From: Thiogranum sp.
Lineage (GTDB): Bacteria > Pseudomonadota > Gammaproteobacteria > DSM-19610
Direction of reading: 5' to 3'
Assembly: GCA_030148915.1 (NCBI GenBank)
Contig: JASBSN010000024.1
Span: forward strand, 1-51,643
DNA length: 51,643 nucleotides
Shown here: piece by piece, positions 14,915-23,518 of the stretch
Layout of the letters: the number at the start of each line of letters is the position of its first letter
How positions within the stretch are numbered: position 1 is the first letter of the stretch
Program-made: the position numbers and the translations under genes
The notes under the pieces: generated by a model
Told to the model about the DNA's origin: nothing
The model's database searches: none
The model's input: only the letters and a program-made list of their open reading frames with translations

Positions 14915-15523
14915 TCACGCAAAGGTCTGCACAATCGCCTGCTTGACCTCATTTAAGCGGCCGTGAAAAAAATGGCCGGCGCCCGCTATCAGCCGCAGCG
15001 CCGGCGGACGCTCCAGGGTGGCGACAAACGACTGAATCTGCGCCAGCGGCACAATCTCGTCATCCGTGCCCTGGATCAGCAGCCAGTCAGCAGCCAGACC
15101 CTTTACGGTTTGGGCTGGGAAGTAATTAACCGCCGGTGCCACGGTAACCAGCCGCTCAGGCCGTAACGCGGCGCTGGCGTGCATGGCGATATAGCCCCCA
15201 AAAGAAAAGCCTGCCAGCCATAAAGGCAGGGCGGGCCAGCGCTGCCTGGCCCATGCCACCACGGCGCGCAAGTCCGCCTCCTCACCCCGACCTTCGTCGA
15301 ACGCGCCTTCACTCTCACCGACCCCGCGAAAATTGAAGCGCACACTGAGCGCATTGAGCTGGTTAAAGGTGCGTGCCAGTTGGTGCACCACTTTATTTGT
15401 AAGGCTGCCACCGTGCAGTGGATGGGGATGACAAATGACGGCCAGGGCCTGCGGCGGCACGGCGGGCAAGTCCACCAGCACCTGCAACCGACCGGCCTCG
15501 CCGGCAACGAATTCGAAACTCAC
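14915..15523 (-). CDS. Alpha/beta hydrolase (COG2945-type)
   Basis: 202 residues starting at a GTG. Alpha/beta-hydrolase fold of the small bacterial dienelactone-hydrolase-like group: CHPHPLHGGSLTNKVV near the N-terminus, VRFNFRGVGES, nucleophile elbow G105-FSFGG (Ser107), acid in IQGTDDEIVP (about D154) and His184 in GAGHFFHGRL. The HPHP-HGG-xxNKVV pattern marks the family, which has no established substrate. The gene stands alone, convergent with the small sigma-54-driven gene. Confidence 0.9.
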   Translation of the reverse strand: MSFEFVAGEAGRLQVLVDLPAVPPQALAVICHPHPLHGGSLTNKVVHQLARTFNQLNALSVRFNFRGVGESEGAFDEGRGEEADLRAVVAWARQRWPALPLWLAGFSFGGYIAMHASAALRPERLVTVAPAVNYFPAQTVKGLAADWLLIQGTDDEIVPLAQIQSFVATLERPPALRLIAGAGHFFHGRLNEVKQAIVQTFA

Positions 15524-15566
15524 GACAGCACCAATTGTGCGGCGTCACGCCTGAAAAACAGTGCCT

Positions 15567-15803
15567 TCAGGACAGACGACTGGAATCGTCGCGGCGGCGA
15601 CGCCGGCATTCCATTCCCGGAGAGTGCAGGGTCAAATCCAGGCGATACCAGCTATCCAGATCCAGCGTCTGACGCTTGCCGCTGATATTTTCCAGGACGA
15701 CCAGCTTGGCTCTGCGACCAGCGTGCAGGACCACTCGCACCTGCTGCAATTGACCGACGATGTTGGTATACCAATAACCGGGCATGGGTGTGTGTGCCAG
15801 CAT
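15567..15803 (-). CDS. Small protein sharing a signature with the 2600-2899 product
   Basis: 78 residues; the ATG at 15803 or 15785 could be the start. The core reads PGYWYTNIVGQLQQVRVVLH, then KLVVLENISGKRQTLDLDSW. This parallels IGDWYRNTTGE...LELQYYDGTVEELDAESW of the protein at 2600-2899: G-WY-N-xxG, a strand pair, G-x4-LD-xxSW. The C-terminus is Arg-rich. The ribosome-binding site is weak (CACGGAC). The shared pattern is the main reason to believe the gene. Function unknown. Confidence 0.55.
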   Translation of the reverse strand: MLAHTPMPGYWYTNIVGQLQQVRVVLHAGRRAKLVVLENISGKRQTLDLDSWYRLDLTLHSPGMECRRRRRDDSSRLS

Positions 15804-16132
15804 GTTTTATGTCCGTGTAGCTAGTGGGCGCCAAAGCACCTCTAATGTTATCAACAGGTTACGCGATGCGTGACCACCGTAAGTTGCTAAAACCCCCATC
15901 TGCGCCTAACCCAGCAGACCTTGCCTCCCGCAAAAACAAACAAGACTCTACCATATGTAGTGGCTAACCGACTTTTTAACGCTATATGTTGAGATGCCAT
16001 CATAGTAAAAAAATTATGCTACACGCAATGCCCGAAGGACAATATTAACCAATCCGCATATTCTTATTGTTCCCCCAACCCCGCTCAAGTTAACGCCGTT
16101 GCGCCCGCTCTAGCTTACAACGTGGCAAGCCA
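15804..16132. other. AT-rich intergenic region
   Basis: 329 bases upstream of the rightward Hpt-REC-REC-GGDEF-EAL gene and the leftward small gene. It contains AT-rich stretches (about 15940-16020) suitable for promoters but no convincing -35/-10 pair, hairpin or reading frame. Confidence 0.35.
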
Positions 16133-18658
16133 TTGAGCGGTGACCTAGTGGGCAAGGAAAAAATTATCGGAACTGAGAACGAGCACGCATCAGCAGCGCC
16201 GCTCGACACCCCGGGCGATACGGGGGAAGTGGCGAAAGCCCTGGAGGATTTGCAGCAGAGTTATTCACGCAAGCTACCGCAAAAAATCTGGCTGATTAAA
16301 GACCTGTGGCAAAAACTCATCCACGTGGATTGGAATGAAGAGGCATTCCGCTCTCTGCATAGACTGATACACAGCCTGGCCGGCAGCGGGCGTACCTTCG
16401 GTTTTGACGAACTGGGCGAGCTGGCGAAAAAATTCGATCGCTATCTGAACTCTCTGCATACCAGAAACAGACTGCCGGATGAACACGACCGGCAACAGAT
16501 CTCTACGCTGATCGAGCAGCTCGCGCGGCTCGCCCAGCGTAAACAAGGTCCGCCAAGTTGCAACGATGCCTCTTTCAACACCAACGCCTCGGCAGTCAGA
16601 GACAGCCTGATCTATATCGTCGACGACGACGAGGATCTGGCGCGCTACCTCAGCACTTTATTATCGGCCGCCGGATTTTCAGTACTGACGTTTCCCGACC
16701 CGCAACTGGCGCGCGATTCGATCGGGGAAAACACACCGGATCTGGTCATCATGGACATCATGTTCCCCGATAGCGGCGTTCGCGGTTTTGATCTGGTCGA
16801 GGAAATCAGACGCTGCGCCGGACGCAGGATGCCGGTGATCTTTCTTTCCGGTCGCACCGATCTGTCGGGACGGCTGAGTGCAATAAGAGCCGGCGGTGAT
16901 GCGTATTTTAAAAAACCGATCGACTTCGACGCCCTGGTTGCAAAAATAGACGAATTGATCTCAGCATCGCACGAAGAGAAGTACCGTCTGCTGGTGGTCG
17001 ATGACGACAAAGAGCTCAGCGAGCACTACGCTTTGACGCTCAAGAAAGCCGGCATGATCTGTGAAACACTCAACAATCCGATAACGATCATGCAGTGTAT
17101 AGAGCAGTTCCAGCCGCACGCGGTGATCATGGATCTGCACATGCCGCAGTACAACGGCCTGGAGCTCACCTCGGTGTTGCGCCAGGACGAAGACCTGTAC
17201 GCCCTGCCCATCATTTTTGTCACCTCCGAGGCGGGAGAAGACTACAAGACGCAGGCGCTGGGATTGGGCGTTAATGACTATTTGGCCAAACCGGTTGCCG
17301 ACGATGCGCTGATCGAAGCCGTCTATAAACAGGTGCGTTGCGCAAGGCGGCTGCGCAGCAAAATAAATTCGCTGACAAAAAACAACCTGGGTACCGGGCT
17401 GGTAAACCGGGAATATTTTCTCTCCCGCCTGGAAAGCGCCGTTTCGTACAGTCGCGAACAGGGCGCTTATTTCTCTGTCCTGGATATCATGATCGACCAT
17501 TACGAGATCGTCAAAGAGAAGATCGGGCGCGCCTGGATAGACGAGGCCAACAAACAGATCGCGCTGAGAATATCCACGCTGCTGAGTGGGTCGGATATCG
17601 CCACTGTCGGCGCGGACGGCGTATTTATGGTGCTGACCGAAAACCGTTCGGCCGATGAACTGCTGCAACTGGGCAAGCGGATCAGCGATAACATTGCCGA
17701 GAGCAAAGTACAGCTGGGAGACCAGCAGATCTCGGTGACTTGCAGTATCGGCGTGGTGGAGCTGGACGGCTCGGCGAACTCGCTGCGCGAACTGCTGGTG
17801 CAGGCGCAAGCCGCTTCGCTTTACGCGGCCAACGGCGGCGGGGAAAAGGTCGCCTTACAGCCGACACCACAGGCTGACGACACGCAGCAATCCGCGAGCC
17901 TGCACCAGGAAGTCCTCGACAATATGCACAAGCGCTCTTTCAAGCTGGTGTATCAGCCGATTATCAGCCTGGATGACAGCGGCTCCGAACGCTATGAAAC
18001 GTTGCTGCGCATGATCTCGGCGGAAGAACGGATTATCCTGCCCGCCCAGTTCATGCCGATCCTGGAACAAGAAAGGTTGCTTGCCGATGTAGACCGGTGG
18101 GTGATAGAAAACGCGATAAACTCGCTCTCCGGCGATTCGCACGCCCGGATCAACTCCGATCTGTTCGTGAAAATCTCTGCCGCCACACTGCAATCCAAAT
18201 TATTGCTGCCTTTGATCAGCAACGCCTTGAGTGGCGGGCGAATCATCGGCGACGGCCGCGTGGTGTTCAGCATGGGGGAAAAAGACGTTGTCACGCACAG
18301 CAAAGACGTGCTGACATTCGCGCAAGGCGTAAAAACGCTGCGCTGTGGCTTCGCTATTGATCACTTCGGGACGACCGATGCCAGTGTGCGCCTGCTTGAG
18401 GAAATCCCGGTCGACTACGTCAAGCTCAGAGACACGGTACTCAATGACTTTATGGTAAACGACGAAAAGCGCAAACAGGTCGTCGAGCTGATCGCCCAAG
18501 CCAAGAACAGGGGCGTCGAAGTGATCGCCTGTTCGATCGAAAATCCGGCCAGTATTTCCGCGCTGTGGAACATGGGCGCGCGCTACTTCCAGGGTTACTT
18601 TATCAAGGAGCCGGACAGTGGCTTGAAATATGATTTCAGCGACGCGAGCGTGCAGTGA
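16133..18658 (+). CDS. Hpt-REC-REC-GGDEF-EAL protein with degenerate output domains
   Basis: 841 residues. Start is uncertain: TTG at 16133 or GTG at 16148; no in-frame ATG is near and a stop lies at 16091. The Hpt domain has H80 (HRLIHSLAGSGRTFG). Receiver 1 has an acidic pocket in IVDDDEDLA and phospho-site D208 (VIMDIMFP); receiver 2 has VVDDDKELS and D334 (VIMDLHMP), with conserved Lys in FKKP and LAKP. The GGDEF-type domain has GADGV (about 493-497) in place of GGDEF. The EAL-type domain has ETL (622-624) and IDHFGT in place of DDFGTG. Neither output domain should be catalytic, so it probably acts as a phosphorelay-controlled c-di-GMP receptor of FimX kind. No histidine kinase gene is adjacent. 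Confidence 0.88.
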   Translation: MSGDLVGKEKIIGTENEHASAAPLDTPGDTGEVAKALEDLQQSYSRKLPQKIWLIKDLWQKLIHVDWNEEAFRSLHRLIHSLAGSGRTFGFDELGELAKKFDRYLNSLHTRNRLPDEHDRQQISTLIEQLARLAQRKQGPPSCNDASFNTNASAVRDSLIYIVDDDEDLARYLSTLLSAAGFSVLTFPDPQLARDSIGENTPDLVIMDIMFPDSGVRGFDLVEEIRRCAGRRMPVIFLSGRTDLSGRLSAIRAGGDAYFKKPIDFDALVAKIDELISASHEEKYRLLVVDDDKELSEHYALTLKKAGMICETLNNPITIMQCIEQFQPHAVIMDLHMPQYNGLELTSVLRQDEDLYALPIIFVTSEAGEDYKTQALGLGVNDYLAKPVADDALIEAVYKQVRCARRLRSKINSLTKNNLGTGLVNREYFLSRLESAVSYSREQGAYFSVLDIMIDHYEIVKEKIGRAWIDEANKQIALRISTLLSGSDIATVGADGVFMVLTENRSADELLQLGKRISDNIAESKVQLGDQQISVTCSIGVVELDGSANSLRELLVQAQAASLYAANGGGEKVALQPTPQADDTQQSASLHQEVLDNMHKRSFKLVYQPIISLDDSGSERYETLLRMISAEERIILPAQFMPILEQERLLADVDRWVIENAINSLSGDSHARINSDLFVKISAATLQSKLLLPLISNALSGGRIIGDGRVVFSMGEKDVVTHSKDVLTFAQGVKTLRCGFAIDHFGTTDASVRLLEEIPVDYVKLRDTVLNDFMVNDEKRKQVVELIAQAKNRGVEVIACSIENPASISALWNMGARYFQGYFIKEPDSGLKYDFSDASVQ

Positions 18659-18704
18659 TCGGCCGTGGCACTCGACATCGGGCCCCGCGTTTTACCGACC
18701 GAGC

Positions 18705-19409
18705 TTATCCACACTTCGACTCGCCGCAGTTCAGGCAGGTCATACAACCGTCCATTTTTACTGTGGCTTTGGTGTTGCACTTGAGGCACAACTGGGCGCC
18801 TTCCGGAAAACCGTCCGCTTCGGCGATCACCGCGCTCTGAACATTCTGGGCGCCTTCATACTGGGCGCGCTTCTCGGCCACCAGTTTGCGCTGGTGTTCG
18901 TCCAGGCCATCATCTTTGAGCATACCGATCATGCGCAAATGACATTCGATGGCATCGCCGATTTCGGCCACCAGCGAAGGCATGTACTTACCGCCCTTCT
19001 TGAAATAGCCGCCCCGTGGGTCAAACACTGAACGCAGTTCTTCCACCAGGAAGGTGACATCGCCACCTTTGCGAAACACCGCGGAAATAATTCTCGTCAG
19101 CGCCACGATCCACTGAAAGTGATCCATGTTCTTCGAGTTGATGAAAATCTCGAACGGCCGCCGCAGTTCGTGCCGGGTACCCGCATTGAGGAGTACATCG
19201 TTGATGGTGATGTACAGCGCGTGCTCGGTCAAAGGCGTTTTCACTTTATAAGTGGAGCCCAATAACATCTCCGGGCGCTCGAGCTTTTCATGCAGCTGCA
19301 CCACCTTGTCTTCCACGGCCTGCGGTGCGGGCGCTGCGGCCTGCGCCTGATCCGGGCTGTTTTCCCGGACCACTTCGTAACCGACTATCTTCTGACTGAT
19401 TTTCTTCAC
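18705..19409 (-). CDS. nrdJb: Class II ribonucleotide reductase, C-terminal subunit NrdJb
   Basis: About 234 residues. The GTG at 19409 follows AAGGAG (19419-19424) and yields the usual start VKKISQKIVGYEVV; an ATG at 19442 overlapping the nrdJa stop is an alternative. It carries the thiol-bearing C-terminal part of the B12-dependent reductase: RRPFEIFINSKNMDHFQWIV, LTRIISAVFRKGGDVTFLVEEL, and a terminal cysteine cluster (LCLKCNTKATVKMDGCMTCL, NCGESKCG) that binds zinc and transfers electrons. It acts with NrdJa, encoded directly upstream, to make deoxynucleotides with or without oxygen. Confidence 0.93.
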   Translation of the reverse strand: MKKISQKIVGYEVVRENSPDQAQAAAPAPQAVEDKVVQLHEKLERPEMLLGSTYKVKTPLTEHALYITINDVLLNAGTRHELRRPFEIFINSKNMDHFQWIVALTRIISAVFRKGGDVTFLVEELRSVFDPRGGYFKKGGKYMPSLVAEIGDAIECHLRMIGMLKDDGLDEHQRKLVAEKRAQYEGAQNVQSAVIAEADGFPEGAQLCLKCNTKATVKMDGCMTCLNCGESKCG

Positions 19410-19438
19410 CCTGTGGCTCTCCTTAAGATACCGCCTGA

Positions 19439-21595
19439 TCAAAATTTACCGTAGTAGCCCTCTTTCAGGGCATCGTACAAATTGGCGGCGGTATGGGTCT
19501 CCCCGTCATACTCGATTTCCTCGTTGCCTTTGAGCTGAACCACACTGCCGTCGGCCAGCGTGAACTGGTAGGTGGTGTTGGCGAGATCCTTTTCTTTTAC
19601 CAACACGCCCTGGAAGGCCTGCGGGTTGAAACGGAACGTCGTGCAGCCCTTCAACCCCTGCTGGTAGGCGTAGAGATAGATATCCTTGAACTCTTCGAAC
19701 GGATAATCGGTGGGCACATTGGCCGTTTTGGAAATAGAGGAATCCACCCACTTCTGCGCCGCGGCCTGGATATCCACATGCGCTTTCGGGCTGATGTCAT
19801 CGGCAGACAGAAAATAGTCCGGCAATTGCGATGCCCCGTCCTGTTCAGCGCCAGGCATCGCCTGGGGATTCACCAGCGCCCGGTAAGCCAGCATCTCAAA
19901 GGAGTAGACACCCACCTTCTCTTTGGTCTTGCGGCCCTCGCGGATCACGTTGCGGGAATAATGATGGGCGAAGCTCGGCTCAATGCCGTTGCTGGCATTA
20001 TTGGCCAGCGACAGAGAGATGGTACCGGTCGGCGCGATGGACGAATGGTGGGTAAAGCGTGCGCCGGTTTCGGCCAACGCTTCCACCAGGCCGGGGTCGA
20101 TACCGGCCACTTGCTGCATATAGCGGCTGTAGCGCGCGTGCAGCACTTTGCCTTTGACCTGATCGCCGACATTGTAGCCGTCGCGCTTCATTTCCGGGCG
20201 CTTGCGCAGCATTTCGGCGGTGACCTCAAAGTTCTCCTCCAGTATCGGGGCGGGGCCTTTCTCCCGGGCCAGATCCAGTGCCACCCGCCATCCGGTCATC
20301 GCCAGCTCCTGACTGACCTTGGCGGTAAATTCAACCGACTCATCTGAACCGTATTTCATTCGCAACATGGTCAGGGTCGAGCCAAGGCCGAGAAAACCCA
20401 TCCCATGACGCCGCTTGCTGATGATTTCGCGGCGCTGCTGCTCCAGCGGCAGGCCATTGATCTCGACCACGTTGTCCAACATGCGCGTAAATACGGCGAC
20501 GACCTTGTCGAACTCTTGCCAGTCGAAATGGGCCTGGTCGGTAAACGGGTGGCGGACGAACTTGGTAAGATTGACCGAACCGAGCAGGCAGGAGCCATAA
20601 GGCGGCAGCGGCTGCTCACCGCAAGGGTTGGTGGCCCGTATATTTTCCGTGAACCAGTTGTTGTTCATCTCGTTGACCTTGTCAATGAGAATAAAACCCG
20701 GCTCGGCAAAATCATAGGTGGAGGTCATGATCATGTCCCACAGCCGTCGCGCGCGGATAACACGGTAGACTTTGCAGGCCACCAGCCCGGCCTCGTTGGC
20801 CAGATAGTGACGGTGCGTGGGCCACTCGCGCCAAACCACCTGGGTGGGGTCGTAGAGGTCGATCCCGTCGACCTCGGCTTCCTGCGCATTGAGCGGGAAG
20901 GCCAGCTTCCAGTCGGTGTCGTTGCTGACCGCTTCCATAAACTCCTGGGTGATCAGCAGCGACAGGTTGAATTGCCGCAGGCGGCCGTCTTCACGTTTGG
21001 CGCGGATGAAGTCCATGACATCGGGGTGGCCGACATCGAATGTCGCCATCTGCGCGCCGCGGCGACCGCCGGCCGAGGAGACGGTGAAACACATCTTGTC
21101 GTAGATATCCATGAACGACAGCGGCCCCGACGTGTAGGCCCCGGCACCCGAGACATAGGCCCCGCGCGGGCGCAGCGTGGAAAACTCGTAACCGATGCCG
21201 CAGCCGGCCTTGAGGGTCAGCCCGGCTTCATGAACGCGCTCGAGGATATTGTCCATGGAATCGTCGATGGTGCCGGAAACGGTGCAGTTGATGGTGGAGG
21301 TGGCGGGCTTGTGTTCCAGCGCGCCGGCGTTCGAAGTGATGCGCCCGGCCGGAATCGCACCGTGACGCAGCGCCCAGAGAAACTGCTCGTACCAGTGGCT
21401 GCGCTTGTCCTGAGTCTCCTCCACCTCGGCCAGCGCGCGCGCCACGCGCTGGTAGGTTTCATCGATGGTGGCATCCACCGGTGCACCGTCTTTACGCTTG
21501 AGACGGTATTTCTTGTCCCATATATCCATGGAGGCATCCTGCAGGGGTATTTCGGATACCTGCGTCGGGACGGACTTCAGCTGCACTGATTTCAT
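19439..21595 (-). CDS. nrdJa: Adenosylcobalamin-dependent ribonucleotide reductase NrdJa
   Basis: 718 residues after AAGGAG. Class II reductase catalytic subunit: the finger-loop segment ATNPCGEQPLPPYGSCLLGS (Cys near 324) and the barrel motifs TSTINCTVSGTIDDSMDN and SSIAPTGTISLSLANNASNG are intact. The C-terminal thiol region is missing and is supplied by NrdJb, the split arrangement also known in Pseudomonas. The upstream region holds a TTGACA promoter element with an NrdR-like box just after the predicted start of transcription, so repression by NrdR is likely. Requires coenzyme B12. Confidence 0.96.
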   Translation of the reverse strand: MKSVQLKSVPTQVSEIPLQDASMDIWDKKYRLKRKDGAPVDATIDETYQRVARALAEVEETQDKRSHWYEQFLWALRHGAIPAGRITSNAGALEHKPATSTINCTVSGTIDDSMDNILERVHEAGLTLKAGCGIGYEFSTLRPRGAYVSGAGAYTSGPLSFMDIYDKMCFTVSSAGGRRGAQMATFDVGHPDVMDFIRAKREDGRLRQFNLSLLITQEFMEAVSNDTDWKLAFPLNAQEAEVDGIDLYDPTQVVWREWPTHRHYLANEAGLVACKVYRVIRARRLWDMIMTSTYDFAEPGFILIDKVNEMNNNWFTENIRATNPCGEQPLPPYGSCLLGSVNLTKFVRHPFTDQAHFDWQEFDKVVAVFTRMLDNVVEINGLPLEQQRREIISKRRHGMGFLGLGSTLTMLRMKYGSDESVEFTAKVSQELAMTGWRVALDLAREKGPAPILEENFEVTAEMLRKRPEMKRDGYNVGDQVKGKVLHARYSRYMQQVAGIDPGLVEALAETGARFTHHSSIAPTGTISLSLANNASNGIEPSFAHHYSRNVIREGRKTKEKVGVYSFEMLAYRALVNPQAMPGAEQDGASQLPDYFLSADDISPKAHVDIQAAAQKWVDSSISKTANVPTDYPFEEFKDIYLYAYQQGLKGCTTFRFNPQAFQGVLVKEKDLANTTYQFTLADGSVVQLKGNEEIEYDGETHTAANLYDALKEGYYGKF

Positions 21596-21683
21596 CGTGA
21601 TAACCGACTCCTTGTAACATTATTATGGCAGTCGCCAGCGGATATCAAAGGCACATCCGGTAGTATCAGGCGTATTTGGATGA

Positions 21684-21699
21684 CCACAAGATATTGTGT
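21684..21699 (-). promoter_or_regulatory. NrdR-like box 1
   Basis: CCACAAGATATTGTGT agrees with the NrdR box consensus acaCwAtATaTwGtgt at 14 of 16 positions. It lies about 90 bases before the nrdJa start and just downstream of the predicted promoter, an efficient position for repression. Confidence 0.65.
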
Positions 21700-21711
21700 G
21701 AACGAGTTCTA

Positions 21712-21740
21712 AGATTAGGCCGCGCAGGGGGCTCTGTCAA
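21712..21740 (-). promoter_or_regulatory. Probable nrdJab promoter
   Basis: On the minus strand a perfect TTGACA (21735-21740) is followed after 17 bases by TAATCT (21712-21717). Transcription would start near 21705, immediately before NrdR-like box 1. Confidence 0.5.
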
Positions 21741-21862
21741 GCCTAAAACGAATAAAACACTTTATATATAAAAACTATATTTTATAAATAGTTATAATAA
21801 TTATTCCATTAATTCCGCAGTCATTTATCAGTCACCCTCAAAATCCGCACAAAAAGACCGAA

Positions 21863-21878
21863 ATACTATATATTGTGT
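21863..21878. promoter_or_regulatory. NrdR-like box 2
   Basis: ATACTATATATTGTGT matches the NrdR consensus at 15 of 16 positions. It is 179 bases from box 1, much farther than the usual tandem spacing, and 115 bases upstream of the divergent HtrA gene. The 21756-21800 stretch between is very AT-rich, with half-matching sites near 21757 and 21772. Confidence 0.6.
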
Positions 21879-21992
21879 TTCTAATATTCTTGGATTTCGC
21901 CTGAAATCAACGCATTTCACGCCGCATGAACTTGCCGGGCGACGATTTGTCTTTAACTACTTTACGCCCACCGCATCCGGGAGACCCAGACG

Positions 21993-23372
21993 TTGCCCCA
22001 CACAGTCCGTCGTACCAGCCTGCCTATTACCCTCCTGCTCGTGTTGTTGATCAGCCCCGCCACCGCGTTATTCGCGTCGTTGCCGGCCGGCGTCAACGGC
22101 CAGCCACTGCCGACCCTGGCGCCCATGTTGGCAGAGACCACACCGGCGGTGGTCAACATAGCCGCCACCGGCCATGTGAACGTCAGACAGAACCCGCTCA
22201 TGCTCGACCCCTTCTTCCGCCACTTTTTCGCGCTGCCCCAACAGCCGCGTCGGCAACAGACGCAGAGCCTCGGCTCGGGGGTGATTGTCGATGCCGCCCA
22301 CGGCTATGTGCTGACCAACAACCATGTCATCGAGCAGGCCGATAAAATCAGCGTGAAACTGCGCGACGGGCGCATATTCGACGCCAAACTGCTCGGCACC
22401 GATAAGGAATCGGATATCGCCGTGATCCAGATTCCGGCGCAAAAGCTCACCGCCCTGCCACTGGCCGACTCGGAATCCCTGCGGGTCGGTGATTTCGTCG
22501 TCGCCATCGGCAATCCGTTCGGCTTGGGGCAGACGGTGACCTCAGGCATCGTCAGCGCCCTGGGGCGGACCAACCTTGGCATCGAAGGCTATGAGGATTT
22601 CATCCAGACCGACGCCTCGATCAACCCGGGCAATTCCGGCGGCGCCCTGGTGAATCTGCGCGGGGAACTGGTCGGCATCAACACCGCCATTCTGGCGCCC
22701 AGTGGCGGCAATGTCGGGATCGGCTTCGCCATCCCCATCAACATGGCTGACAGCATCATGCAACAGCTGGTCGAACACGGCGAAGTGCGGCGCGGCCAAC
22801 TGGGCATCACCGCCCAGGACCTGACGCCCGAACTGGCCGCCGCCATCGGCATCAAGCGCAACAGCGGTACGGTCATTTCGCGCATCCAGGCGGCCTCGCC
22901 GGCGGCCCGGGGCAAGCTGCAAGTGGGGGATGTCATTCTGGAGATCGATGGCAAACCGGTGAGCAACTCGGGCGAGGTGCGCAATCGCGTCGGCCTGCTG
23001 CGGGTCGGCTCTCGCGTCGAGATGACCGTCTGGCGGGACGGCAAAGTCCTGCATCGATCGCTGGTGATCGAACCGAACAAACTGGAACGGCTGGCCGGAG
23101 CAAAACTGCATTACCAGTTGGCGGGCGCCACCTTCAGCAACCTGCCGGAAGCCCTGCGCCGCCCCGGGCAGACCGAGGGCGTCCTGGTCGATGGTGTAGC
23201 GCCCGACAGCCCCGCCTGGCGCGCCAGCCTGCGAAAAAACGATATCATCCTCTCGGCCAACCGCAGGACCTTGCGCAGCCTGGACGATTTCAGGCAGGCC
23301 GCACAGGGACAGCGCAAATTACTCATCAACGTGCAGCGGGGCGATGGCGCCATGTTTATTCTGCTGCAATGA
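21993..23372 (+). CDS. degQ: Periplasmic serine protease DegQ/HtrA family
   Basis: 459 residues from a TTG start preceded by GGGAGA. Signal peptide about 8-26 (SLPITLLLVLLISPATALFA). The trypsin-like domain has H111 (TNNHVIEQAD), D141 (KESDIAVIQI) and S215 (NPGNSGGALV). Two PDZ domains follow (about 265-350, RGQLGITAQDL; 365-455, LRKNDIILSANRRTLRS). Order and length match DegQ. It degrades or refolds damaged envelope proteins. Divergent from nrdJab; a diguanylate cyclase/phosphodiesterase gene follows 146 bases later on the same strand. degP is an alternative name; the short linker loop favours DegQ. Confidence 0.92.
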   Translation: MPHTVRRTSLPITLLLVLLISPATALFASLPAGVNGQPLPTLAPMLAETTPAVVNIAATGHVNVRQNPLMLDPFFRHFFALPQQPRRQQTQSLGSGVIVDAAHGYVLTNNHVIEQADKISVKLRDGRIFDAKLLGTDKESDIAVIQIPAQKLTALPLADSESLRVGDFVVAIGNPFGLGQTVTSGIVSALGRTNLGIEGYEDFIQTDASINPGNSGGALVNLRGELVGINTAILAPSGGNVGIGFAIPINMADSIMQQLVEHGEVRRGQLGITAQDLTPELAAAIGIKRNSGTVISRIQAASPAARGKLQVGDVILEIDGKPVSNSGEVRNRVGLLRVGSRVEMTVWRDGKVLHRSLVIEPNKLERLAGAKLHYQLAGATFSNLPEALRRPGQTEGVLVDGVAPDSPAWRASLRKNDIILSANRRTLRSLDDFRQAAQGQRKLLINVQRGDGAMFILLQ

Positions 23373-23518
23373 GCCCCGTCTGTGCCGCCGCGCACACCCC
23401 CGCTCGGCCGCCAGGGGCCGGGCGGCTGAAGCGCACATAGGGCGGAGGCTGCCTCGACGCCTGCCGGCGCAGCCGCTACTATCGGTGTGGGCACCGTCAA
23501 AGGGACAGCATCCGCTTC

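Noticed and set aside
16120-16138. TGGCAAGCCATTGA as a sigma-54 promoter before the Hpt-REC gene
   Set aside because: The two elements have the wrong spacing and the -12 GC is absent.
20405-21589. 394-residue plus-strand frame
   Set aside because: Antisense to nrdJa, which has all class II reductase motifs.
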